From: CAZIVP01 sp964542915
GTDB lineage: Bacteria > Calditrichota > Calditrichia > Calditrichales > Calditrichaceae
Direction of reading: 5' to 3'
Length of the DNA: 64,000 bases
NCBI GenBank assembly: GCA_964542915.1
Contig: CAZIVP010000009.1
Span: 62,001-126,000 of the forward strand
Below are positions 8,406-16,188 of this stretch, piece by piece; the first letter of the stretch is position 1, and every line of letters begins with the position of its first letter. Made by a program: the position numbers and the translations under genes. The notes under the pieces were generated by a model that ran no database searches, was not told the origin of the DNA, and saw nothing but the letters and a program-made list of their open reading frames with translations.

Positions 8406-10229
8406 TTAATGGTCTTCAATCCTTTCTTCCGAATCATTGTTTTCATCTACGATGGCGATAAGGGTCTGGCCGGCTTTCGGTTCGAGTTCCTGGTCTGTGC
8501 TGAAAATGTAAAGTTGCTTCTCCGGCGTTATAAGAAAGAGCGGCATGGCTGAATCGCCGTAGGTGTCTTTAAAATCGTTAAATGTGTAATTTTCGGATAA
8601 TTTGCTGGATTTAATCGCGGCGCCGTGATGGAAGCGGTCGGAAAGATAATCGTAGGTGGCTTTTTTATTGAAGAGAAACCGTCCGTGTAAATGTTTTGGA
8701 GAAAATCCTTCGGCATTTTCTCCGATGTTATCTTCCGGCATCAATTGATAGAGTTCCTCGCGCTCAAAAACTTCATTCAAGTGTAAAACCGATAAAGCGT
8801 TGACCTCGTCGTTGGAGGTCATGGCCATCAGACGTCCGATGCCGTCCAGATTGATTCGGTTGAGTGTACGTTCGGAGAGTATACTTCCGTAAGTAGCCTG
8901 GATGCCATCCATATTCGCGGCATAAATATTGGCGCGATAGGTATCGATCACCTGCACTTTAAAACCGTTGCTGTTCAAAATTTTAGCCATTTGGCGCGCC
9001 CAATAATGTGCGCCGACCATCAAAACACCTTGCGGATTGGATTGCGCCACTTTGAGCCATCGCGCCGCAGGACCCGACGTTAAGCCGTAAATCGTAACCG
9101 TTCCGACAATAACCAGAAAGGTCAGCGGCACCAAATACTCCGTTTGAGGCAGCCCGATCGATTCCAGGCGAATGGCAAAGATCGATACAACCGCCGCGGC
9201 AACAATGCCGCGCGGAGCCATCCAGGAGATAAAGGCCTTTTCCCGCCATTGCAGCCCCGACCCGATTGTGGAAAAATAGACCGCCAGGGGGCGCACGATC
9301 AAAATCAAAACAGCCAGAAATATCAGACTGGTCCATGTTAAATGTTCAACGGCTTGCCTATCGAGACGCGCCGCAAGAATGATGAACAATACTGAAATGA
9401 TCAGTACGCGCAAGTTTTCTTTGAATTCTACGATATGCTTGACCGTAACCAATTTCTGATTATCGACCACCATGCCCATGAGCGTCACGGCAAACAAACC
9501 GGATTCGGCCTGGAGTAGATCGGATATGACATAGGTGAGAATCACCGTCATTAAGGTTACGGTTTCCTGTAAAAAATCGGGGATCCAGTAACGTTTAATA
9601 AAAAATACAAGGGTGATGGCGAACAGGATGCCCACGCCGCCGCCTAAAAAAATGGTCTTTAAAATGCCCAGCGCAACCACTGTGCCCGCCTGTTGAATTT
9701 CGCCGATCAGAATGGCTTCAAATACCAGTACGGCCAGTAAGGCCCCCACCGGATCTATTACGATGCCCTCCCATTTAAGAATATTGCTTACGCGTCCGGT
9801 CGGTCTTATGTGGCGTAAGAGCGGGCCGATGACCGTCGGTCCGGTTACGATCAATACGGCTCCGAGTAAAATGGAAACCGGCCAGTTCAGGTTTAAAAGA
9901 TAATGTGCAGATACGGCGCCGATGATCCATGTGATGGCGGCGCCAATCGTGATCATCTTCAGAACCGCCGGACCCACCGATTTAAACTCCTGGATCTTGA
10001 GAGTGGAGCCGCCTTCAAACAGGATAATCGCTACCGATATGGACACGAAGGGCAATAACAATTCACCCAGAAGTTCATCCGGATTTAAAAAACCGGTGAT
10101 GGGACCAACGATAAAACCGAATATTAATAAGATCAATATGGAAGGTAAACGCAATCGCCAGGCCAACCACTGAGCGCCGATACCCAGTATGACGATGGCG
10201 GATAACCCTACCAATAAATGCTCTGACAT
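8406..10229 (-). CDS. Cation/proton antiporter with C-terminal RCK-like nucleotide-binding domain
   Basis: A 607-residue protein. Residues 1-390 are a Na_H_Exchanger membrane domain with about 12 helices, the motif VTGPTVIGPLLRHIRP, and the acidic helix motif EGIVIDPVGALLAV. The late conserved segment is ISWMAPRGIVAAAV. Residues 400-520 resemble a TrkA-N/RCK fold (GVLMVGAHYWARQMAKIL, then a strand ending in VIDTYRANI and AMTSNDEVNALSVLHL), and the last 80 form a small beta-rich TrkA-C-like domain. The nucleotide-binding glycine pattern is weaker than in classical RCK domains. It likely expels Na+ or K+ in exchange for H+ under ligand control. The upstream gap holds a perfect 14-bp palindrome 64 bases before the start. 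Confidence 0.9.
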   Translation of the reverse strand: MSEHLLVGLSAIVILGIGAQWLAWRLRLPSILILLIFGFIVGPITGFLNPDELLGELLLPFVSISVAIILFEGGSTLKIQEFKSVGPAVLKMITIGAAITWIIGAVSAHYLLNLNWPVSILLGAVLIVTGPTVIGPLLRHIRPTGRVSNILKWEGIVIDPVGALLAVLVFEAILIGEIQQAGTVVALGILKTIFLGGGVGILFAITLVFFIKRYWIPDFLQETVTLMTVILTYVISDLLQAESGLFAVTLMGMVVDNQKLVTVKHIVEFKENLRVLIISVLFIILAARLDRQAVEHLTWTSLIFLAVLILIVRPLAVYFSTIGSGLQWREKAFISWMAPRGIVAAAVVSIFAIRLESIGLPQTEYLVPLTFLVIVGTVTIYGLTSGPAARWLKVAQSNPQGVLMVGAHYWARQMAKILNSNGFKVQVIDTYRANIYAANMDGIQATYGSILSERTLNRINLDGIGRLMAMTSNDEVNALSVLHLNEVFEREELYQLMPEDNIGENAEGFSPKHLHGRFLFNKKATYDYLSDRFHHGAAIKSSKLSENYTFNDFKDTYGDSAMPLFLITPEKQLYIFSTDQELEPKAGQTLIAIVDENNDSEERIEDH

Positions 10230-10614
10230 CGGGCCTCCGGAAGTGTATCAAACTGTTCTTGTTAAAAAAAATGGCTACCCAAAAATCCTAACCGTTTAAT
10301 TAAACGTGGAAATACACATGGATCAGTGAATGGATCGGACACGTACGTTAATGAATAACATCATTTATTACCATTGATATCGAATAATTAAAAGCATTTG
10401 AGTTTTAGAGTCAAACTTTACTTTAAAATCCGTTTGTAACGAATGGATTTTGCAGGAATAATTGGTGGTGCTTAAGCGTAATCGCATTCAGAATAAAGGC
10501 GAGGATATGCTCGGAACACGATCCTGCGAACCTCTTTAAAAAAGGGTGAAATGCAATAGACGGCGGAAGGGCGGTTTCCGATAACAGGGTAACAGAAAAA
10601 ATTTACAAAGCACT
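10230..10614. other. Divergent intergenic region with 14-bp palindrome
   Basis: A 385-base AT-rich gap between the minus-strand antiporter and the plus-strand lactate dehydrogenase unit; it should contain both promoters. A perfect palindrome CGTTTAATTAAACG lies at 10293-10306, a candidate operator for the antiporter. A second inverted repeat, AAAATCC and GGATTTT, lies around 10429-10456. No RNA gene was recognised. Confidence 0.5.
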
Positions 10615-10755
10615 ATGAAACAGGATATCATTTTCTTACCATGCAAAAAAGACGGTTATGTTGGGGCGTTGATCCGCCTGATAAACCAGGCGAACGGATT
10701 GTCTCTCAGGGATATGCAAAATAAAACGAATGAAAATGAGGATTGTGTATTATGA
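10615..10755 (+). CDS. Possible small ORF (46 aa) coupled to ldh
   Basis: An ATG-started frame of 46 codons (begins MKQDIIFLPCKKDGY) whose TGA overlaps the ldh start as ATGA, the arrangement of translationally coupled genes. It has no clear Shine-Dalgarno sequence and no recognisable family. It contains two cysteines but no motif. It may be a leader ORF controlling ldh translation or simply chance; an open frame of this length is not rare. Confidence 0.25.
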   Translation: MKQDIIFLPCKKDGYVGALIRLINQANGLSLRDMQNKTNENEDCVL

Positions 10756-11708
10756 AGATTGGAATTGTCGGCGCCGGGTATGTTGGTGCAACCATAGGCT
10801 ATACCGTGCTTTTACGCAAAGCCGCAACGGAAATCGTATTGGTGGATATCAATGAGAAGCGCGCGGCAGCGGAAGCCGCCGATATTTATCATGCGGTGCC
10901 GTTTTCACATCCCATGAGTGTGTATGCGGGCGATTATGCCCAACTCAAAGATTGCGGCGTCGTGATTGTCGCCGCAGGCGTTAATCAGAAACCCGGCGAG
11001 TCACGGCTGGAATTGTTAGGTAGAAACGCTGCTATAATGAAAACGATTTTGCCGGAAATTCTCGCGCACACGCCGGAGGCTATCGTTTTGATGACCACCA
11101 ATCCGGTGGACATTATGACGCACCTGGCTGCCCGTTACGCAAGAGAAGCCGGCCATGACGACGCCCGCGTGATCGGATCGGGCACAACCCTGGACACGGC
11201 ACGTTTCCGTTCGCTGCTCAGCACGCCGCTGGGCGTTAATCCCCAACATGTGCACGGCTATGTTTTGGGCGAACACGGCGATTCCGAGGTGCTTACCTGG
11301 TCCATCGTGGATATAGGCGGACTCCCGCTGCAGGAATTTATCCGTCTGCGCAATATTGCGTTCGGTGAAAAGCAGAAACAAGCCATTGACGATCAGGTGC
11401 GCCATGCGGCTTATCAGATTATCGAAGGCAAAGGCGCAACCTATTACGGAATAGGCGCTGCCGTGGCCCATGTTGTGGATGTCATCGCTCACAATGAGCG
11501 CGCCATATTGACCATTTGCAGGCCTCAGGAAAATGTTGCGGGCATCGAAGATGTGACCGTATCTATTCCGCATTTGTTCCACGGTAAAGAAGTGGTTGCC
11601 TCCTTACCGTTGAACTTGAGCAACGATGAAACCGAAGCGCTCGCCAACAGCGCCCGGATTATACGCCAACGTATCGAAGCGTTTGACGCCGATCGGCGCG
11701 GCCAATGA
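10752..11708 (+). CDS. ldh: L-lactate dehydrogenase
   Basis: A 318-residue NAD-dependent 2-hydroxyacid dehydrogenase interconverting pyruvate and L-lactate in the cytoplasm. The Rossmann dinucleotide motif GIVGAGYVGATIG is at the N-terminus, with the NAD-selecting Asp at LVDIN. The substrate loop reads VNQKPGESR: glutamine at the specificity position indicates lactate rather than malate dehydrogenase, and the catalytic loop arginine is present. NPVDIMTHLA, the substrate-binding arginine in TLDTARFR, and the catalytic histidine in LGEHGDSEV are all in place. The ATG at 10752 is chosen because the protein then begins MKIGIVGAG, as is usual; a TTG at 10743 would add three residues. It stands alone apart from the possible coupled small ORF. 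Confidence 0.95.
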   Translation: MKIGIVGAGYVGATIGYTVLLRKAATEIVLVDINEKRAAAEAADIYHAVPFSHPMSVYAGDYAQLKDCGVVIVAAGVNQKPGESRLELLGRNAAIMKTILPEILAHTPEAIVLMTTNPVDIMTHLAARYAREAGHDDARVIGSGTTLDTARFRSLLSTPLGVNPQHVHGYVLGEHGDSEVLTWSIVDIGGLPLQEFIRLRNIAFGEKQKQAIDDQVRHAAYQIIEGKGATYYGIGAAVAHVVDVIAHNERAILTICRPQENVAGIEDVTVSIPHLFHGKEVVASLPLNLSNDETEALANSARIIRQRIEAFDADRRGQ

Positions 11709-11981
11709 AAAACGATAATGCATAAAATTGAATATCTGAACGTAAGCTTCCGTTTCGTATTTCATATTGAGCCAATGCCGTCCGAAATAAATCATTAATA
11801 TCACATTCCTATTTGCTTCGTACCGCGACCCCTACCCGCTTCGCAAGGGCAATATACGCGGATTTATACATCTTCCGTCTATGCTCTCCTCTTCATTCCA
11901 AAAGGGTGTTTGCCGCTATTGTTTTTCTCTAACTCCTCACCCAACAAGTCGAATTTTTTTTCAGTTCGCCTGAAGATTGGC
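11709..11981. other. Intergenic region upstream of metal operon
   Basis: 273 bases without a credible gene between ldh and the promoter of the MRP/NifX operon. No clear terminator hairpin for ldh was seen. Confidence 0.4.
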
Positions 11982-12037
11982 TTGTAAAATGAACATTAGT
12001 TCATTATATTGGCATTCAGTAAATGAACCTAAGTTCA
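11982..12037 (+). promoter_or_regulatory. Promoter with two ArsR/SmtB-type operator dyads
   Basis: A -35-like TTGTAA (11982-11987), a 17-base spacer and a -10-like TATATT (12005-12010) form a sigma70-type promoter. The spacer is filled by AATGAAC-ATTA-GTTCATT (11988-12005, perfect 7-bp arms). A second dyad TGAAC-CTAA-GTTCA lies at 12024-12037, just past the expected transcription start. Both match TGAA-N6-TTCA, the known operator pattern of ArsR/SmtB metal-sensing repressors (SmtB, CzrA). The placement would block polymerase binding and escape. No ArsR gene lies in this window, so the regulator is encoded elsewhere. Confidence 0.7.
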
Positions 12038-12055
12038 AAAAAGAGAGGTTGGAAA

Positions 12056-12919
12056 TTGGCTTATCACATTGCCGTCGTCAGCGGAAAGGGCGGTAGCGGT
12101 AAAACACTGGTTGCGGTTAATCTTGCTTATTTGTTACAAAAGGATTATACCGTCCATTTATACGATCTTGACGTTGAAGAGCCTAACGCCCATCTCTTTT
12201 TCCCATCGGAGGACAAGGAGTCGGTGGGCGTACCGCGCATGGTACCTAAAATCGATGAAGGACTGTGCGATTATTGCGGTGTGTGCAGCGAAGTATGCGT
12301 TTTTAACGCCATTATCACCCTTGCGAACCAGGTTCTGGTATTTCCGGAATTATGCCACAGTTGTTACGCCTGCCTGGAGATGTGTCCGCAAAAGGCCATC
12401 AGCGCCTCCTTTAAAACCATCGGCCAAATAATGCATTGGTCGCATGACGGATTACCTTTAACGGAGGGACGGTTAAAAATCGGAGAATCGGCCACGCCGG
12501 CGTTGATTCGCGAAACAAAACGCAAGGAACAGGTCGGTGCGGATATTGTTATCTATGATGCACCGCCGGGAACGTCATGTCCGGTTATCGAAGCCGTTCA
12601 GGATATGGATTTAGTATTATTGGTAGGTGAATCCACTCCCTTTGGCTTGAATGACATGCACCTCATGGTCACGGTCTTGCAGCAATTAAAAGTCCCTTTT
12701 GCCGTTATTGCGAATAAAGTGATGCCAAACGACAAATCGATACCGGAATACTGCGCCAAACATGACATCGCCCTTTTTACGGAATTACCGCACCGGTTGG
12801 ATATTGCACGCGTTGCTGCACAAAGTCTTTTGGTTGTAAAACAATTGCCCGAACTCCGAAAACAATTTTTAACGCTCATCGATCAATTGCAGCAAACAAT
12901 GGAATGGGCGCCATTATGA
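12056..12919 (+). CDS. MinD/MRP-type ATPase with inserted 2x[4Fe-4S] ferredoxin domain (first copy)
   Basis: A 287-residue SIMIBI P-loop ATPase of the COG1149 type. The deviant Walker A is VSGKGGSGKT near the N-terminus, followed by DLDVEEPNAHLF. A ferredoxin insert (about residues 75-125) carries CDYCGVCSEVC and CHSCYACLEMCP, ligands for two [4Fe-4S] clusters. YDAPPGTSCPVIEA is the conserved switch segment. The TTG at 12056, seven bases after GAGAGG, is preferred over the ATG at 12023: the latter has no ribosome binding site and lies inside the second operator dyad. The family is linked to Fe-S or metallocofactor handling and occurs beside NifX-like proteins, as here. It is the first gene of the operon and overlaps the next by ATGA. 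Confidence 0.9.
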   Translation: MAYHIAVVSGKGGSGKTLVAVNLAYLLQKDYTVHLYDLDVEEPNAHLFFPSEDKESVGVPRMVPKIDEGLCDYCGVCSEVCVFNAIITLANQVLVFPELCHSCYACLEMCPQKAISASFKTIGQIMHWSHDGLPLTEGRLKIGESATPALIRETKRKEQVGADIVIYDAPPGTSCPVIEAVQDMDLVLLVGESTPFGLNDMHLMVTVLQQLKVPFAVIANKVMPNDKSIPEYCAKHDIALFTELPHRLDIARVAAQSLLVVKQLPELRKQFLTLIDQLQQTMEWAPL

Positions 12920-13797
12920 AAGAGATAGTGGTGATAAGCGGGAAAGGCGGTACAGGGAAATCAACCATTACCGCGGCACTGGCGGATTTGGCCGGCAAAG
13001 ATGCGGTGCTGGTGGACGCCGATGTGGATGCGGCCAATCTGCACATACTATTGAGACCGGAAATTCATGAACGACATGAATTCTGGAGCGGCCAGACGGC
13101 GCTTCTGGATGAATCGCTTTGCACGAATTGTGGCATCTGTGAAGATAAGTGCCGGTTTGAAGCCATCACCTTAAAAGAGACCCGATATGTGATCGATCCG
13201 GTTAAATGCGAGGGATGCGGCTTGTGTGTGCATGTATGTCCGGAAGAGGCCCTCCATATGGAGGATGATAAAGCAGGTGAATGGTTCATTTCACAATCGC
13301 GCTTCCGGCAATGGTTCGTGCACGCCCGTTTAGGAATCGGAGAGGAAAATTCCGGCAAACTGGTGAGTGAAGTGAAGCGCCAGGCCCGCATTACAGCGCG
13401 AAAATATGAGATACCGTATATTTTGATTGACGGCCCGCCGGGCGTGGGTTGCCCGGTCATATCATCGTTTGCAGGCATCCACCAGGTCTTGATCGTCGCA
13501 GAGGCCAGCCAATCCGGATTTCATGACTTAAAGCGCCTGTCGGAATTGATCAACCATTTTGATACCCCGGCATCTTGTATCATCAATAAGGCCGATCTGA
13601 ATGCGGATATGGCGGATGCCATTGATCATTGGTGCCGGCAACAAAAGATCGGCGTTATCACACGTATCCCTTATCATGCCGCATTTTACGAGTCGCTGCA
13701 GGCGCTTAAAACGATTACGGAATGGCAGGCGGCCGATTTGAAACGTACGATGATTGAAATTTGGGATCATCTAAAAAATGGCACACATAATGAATAG
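12916..13797 (+). CDS. MinD/MRP-type ATPase with inserted 2x[4Fe-4S] ferredoxin domain (second copy)
   Basis: A 293-residue paralogue of the preceding protein: Walker A VISGKGGTGKST, then LVDADVDAANLHILL, a ferredoxin insert with CTNCGICEDKC and CEGCGLCVHVCPEEAL, and IDGPPGVGCPVIS. The start at ATG 12916 overlaps the upstream stop as ATGA, so the pair is translationally coupled. Such adjacent pairs are frequent in anaerobes and probably act as a heterodimer, transferring electrons or Fe-S clusters in an ATP-dependent way; this role is inferred from the family rather than shown. An in-frame ATG at 12904 would add four residues and is less likely. Confidence 0.9.
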   Translation: MKEIVVISGKGGTGKSTITAALADLAGKDAVLVDADVDAANLHILLRPEIHERHEFWSGQTALLDESLCTNCGICEDKCRFEAITLKETRYVIDPVKCEGCGLCVHVCPEEALHMEDDKAGEWFISQSRFRQWFVHARLGIGEENSGKLVSEVKRQARITARKYEIPYILIDGPPGVGCPVISSFAGIHQVLIVAEASQSGFHDLKRLSELINHFDTPASCIINKADLNADMADAIDHWCRQQKIGVITRIPYHAAFYESLQALKTITEWQAADLKRTMIEIWDHLKNGTHNE

Positions 13798-13814
13798 AAA
13801 AAGGGAGATGCAAC

Positions 13815-14156
13815 ATGAAAATCGCATTCACAACCTATGGCAATGATTGGAAGGAAAATGTAGATATCCGCTTCGGACGCGCCCGAGGCTTTTTTATCGT
13901 GGACGATGAGAGCGGGCAAACATCCTATATCGATAATAAGGAAAATGTGGAGGCTGCGCACGGTGCGGGTACGCAGGCGGCCAAAGCCATTATCGACGCG
14001 GGCGTCGGCGTTTTAATCACCGGTAAAACGGGCCCTAAAGCGGGGCAGGTATTAAAATCAGCCGGCGTAAATGTGTTTGGCGGCATTGGTTATGCCACCA
14101 TCGAAGAAGCCTACGATCGATATAAAAAAGGTATGCTGACGGAACAACCGTTATAA
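13815..14156 (+). CDS. NifX/NifB-type iron-molybdenum cofactor binding protein (first copy)
   Basis: A 113-residue single-domain protein of the Nitro_FeMo-Co family. Typical features are the opening strand MKIAFTTYGNDWKENVDIRF, the phrase FGRARGFFIVDDE, and the strand ITGKTGPKAGQVLKSAGVNVF. Relatives bind Fe-S or Fe-Mo clusters and small metallocofactors. There are no nif structural genes here, so it is not evidence of nitrogen fixation; a metal or cluster carrier for the neighbouring ATPases is more likely. SD GGGAG precedes the ATG, and the gap after the second ATPase is only 17 bases. Confidence 0.88.
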   Translation: MKIAFTTYGNDWKENVDIRFGRARGFFIVDDESGQTSYIDNKENVEAAHGAGTQAAKAIIDAGVGVLITGKTGPKAGQVLKSAGVNVFGGIGYATIEEAYDRYKKGMLTEQPL

Positions 14157-14228
14157 GTGCTTTTATTTTCAGGAGTGTGAAAATTCATTACATCATTGCT
14201 GATCCTTAATGTGGAAAGGAGGAAAATC

Positions 14229-14549
14229 ATGCCATCAGGAGATCGAACGGGACCCGAAGGGTGCGGTCCCATAACCGGAAGAGGACTGGGTTACTGCGCC
14301 GGCAACGACCGTCCCGGTTATACGACCGGTTTTGGCCAGGGAATTGGTTACGGTCGCGGTCGTGGAATGGGACGTCGTTTTTGGAGGTATCGCGGACAAG
14401 GCGATTTCAGCCAGCCGCCGCAGGAAAGGTCCGATGAATTAAGCCGGTTGCGTTCCGAAGTCAATAGTCTCAAAGAACAATTGCGGCGCTTTATGGATCG
14501 CCTGGGAAATTCCGATGATACCTCACAAGAAAACGATACCGGCAAATAG
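14229..14549 (+). CDS. DUF5320 family Gly/Arg-rich protein
   Basis: A 106-residue protein. The first half is glycine-rich with repeated GxGxG elements (GPEGCGPITGRGLGYC, then GYGRGRGMGRR), and the last 40 residues form a coiled coil (ELSRLRSEVNSLKEQL). This composition matches DUF5320, small proteins of unknown function that accompany NifX-like and MRP ATPase genes in anaerobes. The ATG at 14229 is chosen for its strong SD AAGGAGG; an upstream in-frame start at 14196 would put that SD inside the gene. A terminator-like hairpin follows the stop. Two cysteines could be metal ligands. Confidence 0.8.
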   Translation: MPSGDRTGPEGCGPITGRGLGYCAGNDRPGYTTGFGQGIGYGRGRGMGRRFWRYRGQGDFSQPPQERSDELSRLRSEVNSLKEQLRRFMDRLGNSDDTSQENDTGK

Positions 14550-14572
14550 TAAACCCCCGCAAGGATGGGAGG

Positions 14573-14616
14573 CCAACAGAAGCGACTGATTAAAAGGTTG
14601 CTTCTGTTGGTTCTTT
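14573..14616 (+). terminator. Hairpin inside the metal operon (attenuator or terminator)
   Basis: A 14-bp stem (14573-14586 with 14597-14610; CCAACAGAAGCGAC pairs with GTTGCTTCTGTTGG with a single G-U wobble), a 10-base loop, then TTCTTT. It lies between the DUF5320 gene and the second nifX-like gene. It may reduce expression of the downstream ten-gene part or protect the upstream message from decay. Confidence 0.7.
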
Positions 14617-14694
14617 AAAACAAAGAAACAAATTCAGAACAAATGGTACATTACGTTTGAGGAACAGCTACACATGCAATTTGGAGGAAACAAG

Positions 14695-15063
14695 ATGAAA
14701 ATAGCCGTTGCTTCCGATGATGGTCAAACAATAGCGATGCACTTCGGCAGAACCAATGGTTTTGTGGTTTATCGCGTCGATGAAGAAGGCAATGTCATTG
14801 AAGATTACTACATGCAAAACCGTTTCACCGGCCATGTTACCGGTGAGAGCGGACACACTACCGATAAACATGCAACGATCTTAGAAGCATTGAGTGGCTG
14901 CAAAGCGGTTATCGCACGGGGAATGGGGCGGCGCATATACATGGATTTACAGTCGGCCGGCATCGAACCATTTATTGTAAAAGAAAGTATCGCCAGGCAG
15001 GCGTTGAATCTTTATCTCAACAATGCGCTCAAGGATAATCCTGATAAAGGTTGCGACCATTAA
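14695..15063 (+). CDS. NifX/NifB-type iron-molybdenum cofactor binding protein (second copy)
   Basis: A 122-residue Nitro_FeMo-Co domain protein: MKIAVASDDGQTIAMHFGRT, GFVVYRVDEEG, ALSGCKAVIARGMGRR. The start at ATG 14695 follows GGAGG eight bases upstream; the earlier in-frame ATG (14674) is upstream of that SD. Compared with the first copy it keeps the HFGR signature and carries a histidine-containing insertion (FTGHVTGESGHTTDKHA), which may add metal ligands. It begins the second half of the operon after the hairpin at 14573. Confidence 0.88.
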   Translation: MKIAVASDDGQTIAMHFGRTNGFVVYRVDEEGNVIEDYYMQNRFTGHVTGESGHTTDKHATILEALSGCKAVIARGMGRRIYMDLQSAGIEPFIVKESIARQALNLYLNNALKDNPDKGCDH

Positions 15064-15081
15064 TTGAAACGGGATTGTGCT

Positions 15082-15822
15082 ATGAAATTTTTTCATCCTG
15101 ACGTCGAATGGCTCAAGCCGTTATTGCCGCAGGGTATTCCTGTGCCTTCGTCAACCTTATTGAGCGGACCGGGCGGATCGGGTAAACCATTAATAGCCAG
15201 CATGATTTTAGCCTCATGGTTAAAACAGGGCGGCCGGCTCATCTATTTTTTAATAAATTCCGATAGGCGCTATGCCGTGCGTCTTCTGAACCATGAGCAA
15301 ATAAGCCCGTTTTATGAGTCCGGACAGATTGTATTCATTGATTTCAATCTCAAAAGCGATGTAATACAAACGGTCGCGGAAAACGAATGGCAGGCAAACT
15401 TATTGTATGAAGAGCACTGGGAACGCATTTTAACAATGGCTTCGGATACCGTGGGTCGTCGTGGAAATCGCCCCATGTTATTTGCACCGGCATTGAATAT
15501 GCTTCTGTTTTCACCAACTTACGGGCAAACGGTGTTCAATAAAATCCGTTCTCTGTTAGCGTCCGATTGGCATAGCTTGTTCACCATCAGTAATAATGTG
15601 TTTGAAGATAGAATGCAATTGCTCGAAACGGAATGTGACAATTTGTTTGCATCACACGGTTTCGGACAAATGAGACTTGCATTCCGGGTCGAGAAGATGA
15701 AAGGAGTTTCCTTCAAACCGGAGGAGAAAGAAGTTCCGTTGAGCGAGGAAGCCCTGCGCAACATCCGAACCGAAGCTGAAAAAGCGCGCAAACATTTGAT
15801 TCCGGAAATCCGCAAAATGTAA
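15082..15822 (+). CDS. KaiC/RecA-like P-loop protein with altered Walker A
   Basis: A 246-residue protein that opens like KaiC-type ATPases: VEWLKPLLPQGIPVPSSTLL, then LSGPGGSGKPLIASMIL. The P-loop ends GK-P rather than GK-T/S, so the usual magnesium-ligating hydroxyl is missing; this may be characteristic of the subfamily, but I cannot check. IVFIDFN could be the Walker B strand. ATG 15082 is preferred to the TTG at 15064, which directly abuts the previous stop. It is probably an ATP-binding regulatory or assembly protein of the same system. The C-terminus is helical and charged. Confidence 0.7.
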   Translation: MKFFHPDVEWLKPLLPQGIPVPSSTLLSGPGGSGKPLIASMILASWLKQGGRLIYFLINSDRRYAVRLLNHEQISPFYESGQIVFIDFNLKSDVIQTVAENEWQANLLYEEHWERILTMASDTVGRRGNRPMLFAPALNMLLFSPTYGQTVFNKIRSLLASDWHSLFTISNNVFEDRMQLLETECDNLFASHGFGQMRLAFRVEKMKGVSFKPEEKEVPLSEEALRNIRTEAEKARKHLIPEIRKM

Positions 15823-15828
15823 GGTTAG

Positions 15829-16134
15829 ATGATGGCTAAACGCGAACACATATTAAACGCGCTGGAAACCGTTCGGCATCCGGAAATAGCGGCTTCATTA
15901 CCGGAGTTGGGCATGATTCTGGATGTGGCTGTCGAAGATCAAACGGTAAGAGTGGCCGTCGCGTTGCCCAACTTCAACATTCCGCAGTCGGTTCGTCTTG
16001 CCATAGAAAAACGCATCCGGGCTGCTATTCAAAAACACCACATGGAGCCGGAATTCCATTATTTCGAAATGACAGAGGAAGCCCGATCGGTGTTCTTCGC
16101 TCAGGCCAAGGCCAAATGGAAGGGCGCTGTTTGA
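15829..16134 (+). CDS. DUF59/MIP18-like small protein (Mrp N-terminal domain type)
   Basis: A 101-residue protein resembling the DUF59 domain found at the N-terminus of Mrp and in SufT-like Fe-S assembly factors: REHILNALETVRHPEIAASL, PELGMILDVAVEDQTVRVAV, then an amphipathic helix with IRAAIQKH. The family's usual cysteine is absent. The context of MRP-type ATPases lacking this domain suggests it supplies the missing part in trans; that is inference. Two ATGs (15829, 15832) are possible; the second has the better distance from AAGG. Confidence 0.7.
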   Translation: MMAKREHILNALETVRHPEIAASLPELGMILDVAVEDQTVRVAVALPNFNIPQSVRLAIEKRIRAAIQKHHMEPEFHYFEMTEEARSVFFAQAKAKWKGAV

Positions 16135-16188
16135 TCGTTATTTCGAAGATAAAAACCTAAATACCAATCCAGGAAAAAGGAGCCTGAG

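Noticed and set aside
11016..11582. 188-codon minus-strand frame opposite ldh
   Set aside because: It is antisense to the well-supported ldh gene and has no recognised domain or ribosome binding site.
12023..12055. ATG start for the first MRP ATPase
   Set aside because: No SD, it lies within the second operator dyad, and the TTG at 12056 has a GAGAGG at the correct distance.
13815..15063. Evidence of nitrogen fixation from two NifX-like genes
   Set aside because: No nifH, nifD, nifK, nifE or nifN is present; these single-domain proteins are widespread in non-diazotrophs.
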